Positions 58,994 to 64,000 of a DNA stretch of 64,000 nt are shown in pieces. The first letter of the stretch is position 1. Every line of letters begins with the position of its first letter. This DNA comes from Cyclobacterium marinum DSM 745. Lineage in GTDB: Bacteria > Bacteroidota > Bacteroidia > Cytophagales > Cyclobacteriaceae. The translations under genes and the position numbers were made by a program. The DNA is taken from contig NC_015914.1 of the NCBI RefSeq assembly GCF_000222485.1, positions 62,001 to 126,000 of the forward strand. The letters are read 5' to 3'. The notes under the pieces are model-generated. The model did no database searches and was not told the origin of the DNA. It saw only the letters and a list, made by a program, of their open reading frames with translations.

Positions 58994-60020
58994 ACATCCC
59001 AAGCTTCCCAAAAATAAACTTGGATACACCCTTAAAGAATACGAAGGCAGTATTTCTACGCTCTGTGCAGGTTGTGGACATGACAGTATCAGCGCCACCA
59101 TCGTACAGGCTTGTTACGAACTAGACATTGAGCCCCATCTGGTAGCTAAAATCTCCGGCATTGGTTGCTCTTCCAAAACCCCTGCCTACTTTCTAGGCAA
59201 TTCCCATGGTTTTAACTCTGTGCATGGCAGGATGCCTTCTGTGGCTACAGGTGCCAATATGGCCAATAAAAATCTGGTGTACTTTGGCGTTTCAGGAGAT
59301 GGAGACACAGCTTCCATCGGTATGGGGCAGTTTGTGCATGCCATCCGAAGAAACCTCAACATGGTCTATATCGTGATGAACAATGGCTGCTATGGCCTTA
59401 CCAAAGGACAAGATTCAGCTACTGCCGACTTAGGGTCTAAGAGCAAAGCAGGATCTATCAATCCATTCCAACCTGTGGATCTTGCCAGCCTGGCAGTAGA
59501 ATTGGGAGCTACCTTTGTGGCCCAGAGTTTCAGTGGCGACAAACAACAACTGGTGCCTTTAATCAAAGCAGGGATACAGCACAAAGGCCTGGCCTTTATC
59601 AATGTGATGTCCCCTTGTGTCACTTTCAATAACAATCCCGGATCAACCAAATCCTATGATTATGTACGTGAACACATGCAAGCCACGGGAACGCTGGATT
59701 TTGTCCCCGAAGAAAAACCCATTCATGCCGAGTATGAGGAAGGTACGGGCACGGCTGTATCGCTACATGATGGCTCTGAGATGAAGTTACACAAATTGGC
59801 CCCGGACTGGGATCCCGAAGACCGGGTATCCGCAGCCAATGCCATTCAGCAAGCAAGATTAAAGGATGAAATACTCACCGGCTTGCTCTATATCAATACC
59901 GAATATGGCGACCTGCATGACATCATCAACACTTCCGATACACCTTTAAATACCATGAAGGAAAATACGTTGTGTCCCGGAACGGAAAAACTGGACACCA
60001 TCAATGCGGGATTCAGGTAA
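58968..60020 (+). CDS. 2-oxoacid:acceptor oxidoreductase beta subunit (KorB-type)
   Basis: 350 residues. Thiamine diphosphate site: 'CAGCGHDSISATIVQA' and 'GDGDTASIGMGQFVHAIRRN' to 'NNGCYGLTKGQ'. Fe-S ligand candidates: Cys35/38 of 'TLCAGCGH' and Cys in 'SPCVTFNN'. It starts within the alpha-subunit end (26-bp overlap). Followed by a strong terminator. Confidence 0.9.
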   Translation: MTYLKPLFRHPKLPKNKLGYTLKEYEGSISTLCAGCGHDSISATIVQACYELDIEPHLVAKISGIGCSSKTPAYFLGNSHGFNSVHGRMPSVATGANMANKNLVYFGVSGDGDTASIGMGQFVHAIRRNLNMVYIVMNNGCYGLTKGQDSATADLGSKSKAGSINPFQPVDLASLAVELGATFVAQSFSGDKQQLVPLIKAGIQHKGLAFINVMSPCVTFNNNPGSTKSYDYVREHMQATGTLDFVPEEKPIHAEYEEGTGTAVSLHDGSEMKLHKLAPDWDPEDRVSAANAIQQARLKDEILTGLLYINTEYGDLHDIINTSDTPLNTMKENTLCPGTEKLDTINAGFR

Positions 60021-60062
60021 AAAAATCCTGACACCATCACATTCGAAACAAACACCATTACA

Positions 60063-60099
60063 AAACCCCATCACTTTTACTAGAGATGGGGTTTCTTTT
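60063..60099 (+). terminator. Intrinsic terminator of the oxoacid oxidoreductase operon
   Basis: AAACCCCATC (60063-60072) and GATGGGGTTT (60085-60094) with a 12-nt loop, followed by CTTTTAA. It closes the 55350-60020 operon. From 60100 to 60709 I see no gene; about 600 bp of degenerate sequence. Confidence 0.85.
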
Positions 60100-60709
60100 A
60101 AGGATGAGGAAGATTGCAGGATCCACAAGTGCCATGACAGGATAAAAACCAGTAGACTAATACTTTGGGAACACAAACTCCATGACATTGGCTCAGGAGA
60201 CAGACAAGTACTACTACGTTCAAAAATTCATCTACACCTTAACACCAGAGTCGATCTGGAAGTTGGCAGACAAGTTCCTTGCATATTACAAGCTTCACGG
60301 TCAGAAGACTTTTACCTGTACTCGATAGGGTAGCGAAAAACTACCCATACATCGGCTAGCTATTGAGAGCACCAATGCCTCTGATTGCTTTAAACACCTA
60401 ATGATGCACAAGTCCTGAAGAAGTCACGTAAGGTGACCCAGAAAGCCAGAAGTGGTGGCTAGGGTGAAGATGTGATTTTGGAGATATTCAGATAATTTTA
60501 TAATAAAAATTGAAAAAAAAATCAATCATTTATGGGTATAAAGCCTGAGAAATAAACGTTAAATATTAACAATTTGTCGTATAAAAAGTATTGTATTGTG
60601 ACAATAAGATTACCATATTTGTGAAGTTACGTTGCGAAAATAACTACGCAATGGATTGAAAATTAAGGCTTTTATTGACTTTAATCTTTTTATACTAACT
60701 TATAAATCC

Positions 60710-61174
60710 ATGAGCAAAACATTAAACCCAACAATTGGAGGTGCTTTTGATGAAATTGGAGAAAGCTCATTGAAAGCGCGAGGCTTGGATATTCGCTATC
60801 AGCAGGTCTTAAACCATTATTTGGACACAATTACCGATTTCATTAATATAATCGATCAAAAGGTTCAGTTAATGGAAGTGGTTTCTTCTCAACTTGAAAA
60901 ATTAACGTGGATAGAAACCACTTCGAACGATGATACACTACAAAAAGTGAGTTCGATCCTACACATTAGTAGGGGAATGCTTTCTGGTTTTAAAAATGAT
61001 TTGAAAGCCATGGAGGAAGGTAAGATTGACCAAGATTGTCCTTCTACAGTGTCAAAGTTTAGGGACGAGATAGAATTGTTAGAAGAGAATATTGTGGATA
61101 CAGAAATGATCTTTTTTGAGTTAAGAACTGACTCTGATTTTAACGATCTGGATAAACAAATATCAAATTTCTAA
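60710..61174 (+). CDS. Helical protein of unknown function
   Basis: 154 residues from ATG 60710 (MSKTLNPTIGGAFDEIGESS); a TTG 18 codons earlier gives a less likely start. Nearly all helical, acidic, with heptad-like 'IIDQKVQLMEVVSSQLEKLT' and 'KFRDEIELLEENIVDTEMIF'. No family recognised. Isolated between the terminator and decayed genes. Confidence 0.5.
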   Translation: MSKTLNPTIGGAFDEIGESSLKARGLDIRYQQVLNHYLDTITDFINIIDQKVQLMEVVSSQLEKLTWIETTSNDDTLQKVSSILHISRGMLSGFKNDLKAMEEGKIDQDCPSTVSKFRDEIELLEENIVDTEMIFFELRTDSDFNDLDKQISNF

Positions 61175-61235
61175 ATGATTTTTTTTTTGTATCCCACAAG
61201 TAAAAGATCAAAATCTATAAACTATCTAAAAAAGT

Positions 61236-61593
61236 AGTTACAAAAATCTCAACACTGAGTTATTCGATTTTTTTGATGGTATAAACAATGGCAATAATAG
61301 TTACCATGGAAAAAGATTAAATTGCTCTTCTCCTAATCCATTTATCAAAAAGAGAATTGAAGGCAGGGTGGGTTTCGGATTTATTATTATATTATTGAGA
61401 TCAACGATTCCCTTTTTTTGACAGCATTGCATCCCAAGGTAGGAAAACTTGGAAAATCAAATCTTTCTAAAGATGAAATTAAAAGTGCTCAAAAGAGATT
61501 TAAAGAGAATTACGAGAATCGAAACTACTTTAAAACCACTTTAGACCGTAAGAAAAAAGAGCTAAATTTTAAGATGGTAACTACTCAATCCTA
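61236..61593 (+). pseudogene. RelE/HigB-like toxin remnant
   Basis: One frame reads 'NPFIKKRIEGR' from the left and, after a shift near 61370, the frame that continues reads 'GGFRIYYYIIEINDSLFLTA', then 'LHPKVGKLGKSNLSKDEIKS', and stops at TAG about 61591. The second piece is the core of RelE/HigB toxins ('GGfRiiYyv....vyLLt.ypK...snLskdE'). No start codon remains. Confidence 0.55.
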
Positions 61594-61614
61594 GTTCCAA
61601 ATAATATTTTTTTT

Positions 61615-61751
61615 TTAGTTTATCAATAAACAATATTCAATAGTACAGTTTGGGTTTGATAGTTTTTTCGATTTTTCGAAGTAATCACCCCAAAGTTCAG
61701 GGTCTTCTTTGAATTGGTTGGCAGGGTTCGAACTATCATTGTAAAAGAATA
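61615..61751 (-). pseudogene. C-terminal part of a gene interrupted by IS66
   Basis: A minus-strand frame 'FFYNDSSNPANQFKEDPELW' then 'GDYFEKSKKLSNPNCTIEYC' ends at a TAA (about 61615-61617). Joining it across the IS to the right flank (63942-63993, frame 'SSKDAIQSNEKNGITRI') restores one open frame through the duplicated AAAGAATA. The N-terminus is outside the window or lost. Confidence 0.55.
61744..61751. repeat. 8-bp target duplication AAAGAATA (left copy)
   Basis: Identical to 63934-63941. An 8-bp duplication is the hallmark of IS66-family insertion. Confidence 0.85.
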
Positions 61752-61785
61752 GTATCCATCCGACAAACTACATCTTTTGTAAAAG

Positions 61786-61924
61786 CTAATCTGTTGCTAA
61801 ACTTACTATTCCATCTGTTGGTCGAGAAGGCCGAGTAATAGCGCATATTCATTATCCTTCAGGAATCAGCCTAGAAATCTATGATGGGGTCTCACCCGAG
61901 TTTATTAAAACGCTTCTTGTCTAA
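61786..61924 (+). pseudogene. IS66 tnpA, 3' remnant
   Basis: The frame 'SVAKLTIPSVGREGRVIAHI' then 'HYPSGISLEIYDGVSPEFIK' and 'TLLV*' is the C-terminus of IS66 TnpA. A stop (TAA) lies directly before it and the N-terminal HTH half is absent. In IS679 TnpA is needed for transposition, so mobility is doubtful unless supplied in trans. Confidence 0.7.
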
Positions 61925-61927
61925 CGA

Positions 61928-62275
61928 ATGCTTGCGCTATCCTCTTCATGTCGTTACTTTTTATATGATAAGTCCACTGATATGCGTTTTGGTATCAATG
62001 CCCTTTCTGGACTGGTACGTAACAAGCTTGGCTTTGACCCCATGAATGGAGATGTGTTCATTTTTATTGGCAAGCGAGGCAACCAAATCCGACTTTTGCA
62101 ATGGGACAAAGATGGTTTTGCCTTATATATCAAAAAGTTGGAACGAGGCACTTTTGAACGTCCTATTCTCATCGGAACAGCCATTACGAGTACTCAACTC
62201 AGCTTCCTCTTACAGGGGGTAAGGCTAGAATCGGTACGCTACAGAACCCGATACACACCCTTAAAAAGGGCGTGA
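61928..62275 (+). CDS. tnpB: IS66 TnpB (Orf2) accessory protein
   Basis: 115 residues, the full length of the family. 'DMRFGINALSGLVRNKLGFD', 'GDVFIFIGKRGNQIRLLQWD', 'DGFALYIKKLERGTF' are its signature segments. The role in transposition is unknown, though required in IS679. 4 bp after the tnpA remnant. Confidence 0.9.
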   Translation: MLALSSSCRYFLYDKSTDMRFGINALSGLVRNKLGFDPMNGDVFIFIGKRGNQIRLLQWDKDGFALYIKKLERGTFERPILIGTAITSTQLSFLLQGVRLESVRYRTRYTPLKRA

Positions 62276-62350
62276 AAATAAACAGGTGAATTAAGTAAAA
62301 AAGTGCCTTAAAACTACTTCAAACCTATTTTTTATGCTTATTTTTATGTC

Positions 62351-63871
62351 ATGGAAAATGAGACAATCGACTACAAAAAGCTATATGAGCAAGAGCTCCA
62401 AGCCCATCAGGAGTCATTGTTGACCATCTCCGAAAAGGAAAGTGCAATAGCAGACCTACAGCATGAACTTGAAAAGTTCAGGGGGTATATTTTTGGCACC
62501 AAGAGTGAAAAGAGAACCGCTAATGTGGGACTAAATCAGATGGGGCTTTTCGAGCTAGGCACTACCCAAGCTGTACAAGAGGAGCTTTCCGAGTCAGTAC
62601 CTACCACAGAGCAAAAAACCACTCCAAAGAAAAGAGCCAAGGGCACCTCTCGTATGAGCCTTCCCGAAGAGCTCAGAAGGGAAGAAGTGGTGATAGAGCC
62701 AAAAGAATCCACTGAAGGTTGTGTACAGATAGGTCAGGAAGTAACCGAAGTATTGGAAGTAGTTCCGGCATCTTTTTATGTGAAACGCTACGTGCGTCCA
62801 AAATACGCGAGACCGAACGGTGAAGGCATCCTCATTGGTACATTACCAGATAGAGTAATAGAAAAAGGAATACCTTCAGAATCAGTGATTGCTCAACTCA
62901 TCGTAGACAAATATGTCTACGGAATGCCGCTTCACAGGCAGCTGGATAAATACAGCAAGATGGGCGTCAGAATCCCTGCTTCGAGTGCCTCTGACTGGGT
63001 AATCAAGGGCTGGGAACAGCTCAAGCCACTCTCCGATCTACTCAGTATGGTAGTCCTAAGTCAAAAATACCTTCAGGTAGACGAAACGCCTATAAAAGTG
63101 TTAGATAGAGATCACAAAAAAGGTATTCATCAGGGGTTCATGTGGCTTTATCATGCGCCAGTAGATAGACTAGTACTCTTTGATTACAGAAAAGGGAGGG
63201 ATCGATCGGGTCCTAAAGAAATGCTTGCTGACTTTAAGGGTATCATCCAAACAGATGGCTACAAGGTGTATGATTCCCTTTATGGGAAACATGACACTAT
63301 TCATTTAACGTTTTGTATGGCACATGCCAGACGCAAGTTTGTAGAAGCGCTCAATGACAATGAGGAACAGGCAAACCATGTCCTTGATGAGATGCAACTA
63401 CTCTATAAGCTGGAAGCACAGATGAGAGAAAAGGGGTATGACTATCTACAGAAAACGAAGGAGAGAAAAGAGCATGCCACTCCTGTGCTGGACAGATTAG
63501 GGCAATGGCTGGAAAAGCACCAATACAGCCACAGACCAACAAGTCCAATGGGTAAGGCTATAGAATATACCAGGTCAAGATGGGCAGGACTGAGTGTTTA
63601 TGCACTTCATGGACAAATGGAAATAGACAATAACCTGGTTGAAAATGCCGTTCGTCCACTAGCTATAGGTCGTAAAGCGTATCTATTTGCAGGATCGCAC
63701 AAGGCTGCGGAGATGACAGCAGCCATGTATTCTTTCATGGCCAGCTGCAAAAAGAACAAAATTAATGAGTTTGAATGGCTCAAGGACGTATTAGAAAGAA
63801 TCCAGAGCCACAAGCAAAAAGATCTCTATCAACTACTACCTTCCAATTGGGAGAAACATAAAATCAAGTAG
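62351..63871 (+). CDS. tnpC: IS66 DDE transposase TnpC
   Basis: 506 residues, full length. A leucine-zipper-like N-terminus (ESALADLQHELEKFR-type, about 26-45), zinc-binding-like middle, then the DDE core: 'KYLQVDETPIKVLD' (first Asp about 243), 'GIIQTDGYKVYDSLY' (second Asp about 301) and 'NNLVENAVRPLAIGRKAYLF' (Glu about 430). The 75 bp after tnpB hold only the gene leader. Appears intact. Confidence 0.93.
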   Translation: MENETIDYKKLYEQELQAHQESLLTISEKESAIADLQHELEKFRGYIFGTKSEKRTANVGLNQMGLFELGTTQAVQEELSESVPTTEQKTTPKKRAKGTSRMSLPEELRREEVVIEPKESTEGCVQIGQEVTEVLEVVPASFYVKRYVRPKYARPNGEGILIGTLPDRVIEKGIPSESVIAQLIVDKYVYGMPLHRQLDKYSKMGVRIPASSASDWVIKGWEQLKPLSDLLSMVVLSQKYLQVDETPIKVLDRDHKKGIHQGFMWLYHAPVDRLVLFDYRKGRDRSGPKEMLADFKGIIQTDGYKVYDSLYGKHDTIHLTFCMAHARRKFVEALNDNEEQANHVLDEMQLLYKLEAQMREKGYDYLQKTKERKEHATPVLDRLGQWLEKHQYSHRPTSPMGKAIEYTRSRWAGLSVYALHGQMEIDNNLVENAVRPLAIGRKAYLFAGSHKAAEMTAAMYSFMASCKKNKINEFEWLKDVLERIQSHKQKDLYQLLPSNWEKHKIK

Positions 63872-63933
63872 CTCCTCAAAGCATAAAATCCAACAACTCC
63901 AAATTAATCTATATGGGTTCCTCGGATGCTTAC

Positions 63934-63941
63934 AAAGAATA
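63934..63941. repeat. 8-bp target duplication AAAGAATA (right copy)
   Basis: Matches 61744-61751 and directly follows the IS66 right end (…GGATGCTTAC). The remaining 59 bp are the right part of the interrupted minus-strand gene. Confidence 0.85.
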
Positions 63942-64000
63942 TTCTCGTAATTCCGTTCTTTTCATTGCTTTGAATGGCATCCTTAGATGACCAAGTTCAA

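Larger units (their letters stand above)
61752..63933 (+). mobile_element. IS66-family insertion sequence, 2182 bp, tnpA truncated
   Basis: Left end GTATCCATCCGACAAAC and right end (inverted) GTAAGCATCCGAGGAAC match at about 12 of 17 positions; ends GTA..TAC and the 8-bp duplication fit IS66. tnpB and tnpC are intact, but only about 45 codons of tnpA remain, so the element appears to be a deletion derivative that still carries both ends. Confidence 0.85.

Noticed and set aside
60004..60333. 109-residue rightward frame after the KorB-type gene
   Set aside because: Begins inside the KorB-type gene and runs through the terminator stem at 60063-60094.

Overview
The window is from a Bacteroidota chromosome, most likely a marine Cytophagales/Cyclobacteriaceae-type organism. 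Support for this comes from gene content (SusD-free lipoprotein and beta-propeller genes, FG-GAP and DUF5009 proteins, DUF4221), A/T-rich start regions with weak Shine-Dalgarno sequences, and a TTG-n19-TAnnTTTG promoter. This placement is inference. There is no rRNA, tRNA or CRISPR array that I can see.

Layout. (1) 1-4.6 kb: host DNA with an exported protein of unknown function, a gene-poor kilobase full of dispersed repeats, a single-chain RelE-like toxin/HTH protein and an alpha/beta hydrolase. (2) About 4692-40419: a nearly complete Mu-like transposable prophage of about 35.7 kb, lying with its Mu-left (repressor) end at the right. Its early genes read leftward from a repressor/ner-type switch at 39.7 kb: DDE transposase, MuB-like ATPase, several replication-like proteins, DUF3164, a RecA-like ATPase, a GemA-like protein, an ASCH protein, then a tail of small accessory genes with attC-like hairpins. 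The late genes form two operons diverging from a control region at 22.5-22.67 kb. The rightward one holds terminase, gp36-like, a portal-MuF-nuclease fusion, gpG-like and gp37-like genes. The leftward one holds protease/scaffold, capsid, holin, endolysin, probable spanin, tail tube, frameshifted tail chaperones, tape measure, a giant tail spike, an SGNH esterase spike and a hub protein. A long tape measure with one tube protein and no sheath suggests a flexible, non-contractile tail. (3) 40.4-41.6 kb: a host gene inactivated by a nonsense codon and a homopolymer frameshift, directly beside the prophage end. (4) 41.9-50.6 kb: secreted or envelope hydrolases (ceramidase-like, PHP-type, esterase, FG-GAP protein, DUF5009 acyltransferase, sialidase). 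(5) 50.9-55 kb: Crp-type regulator, pirin, a broken beta-propeller lipoprotein and a DUF4221 lipoprotein. (6) 55.3-60.0 kb: a three-gene 2-oxoacid:acceptor oxidoreductase operon. (7) 60.7-64.0 kb: decayed genes and an IS66-family element with an 8-bp target duplication and a truncated tnpA.

Most noteworthy: the attC-like cassette-style run of small genes inside the prophage (29.99-30.95 kb); the portal-MuF protein that ends in a predicted PBECR/EndoU-like nuclease; the spike protein fused to a distal-tail-like domain; the divergent late control region with a two-turn-spaced direct repeat; and tandem 18-bp operators over the early promoter. All family assignments were made by reading motifs by eye; no database search was possible.
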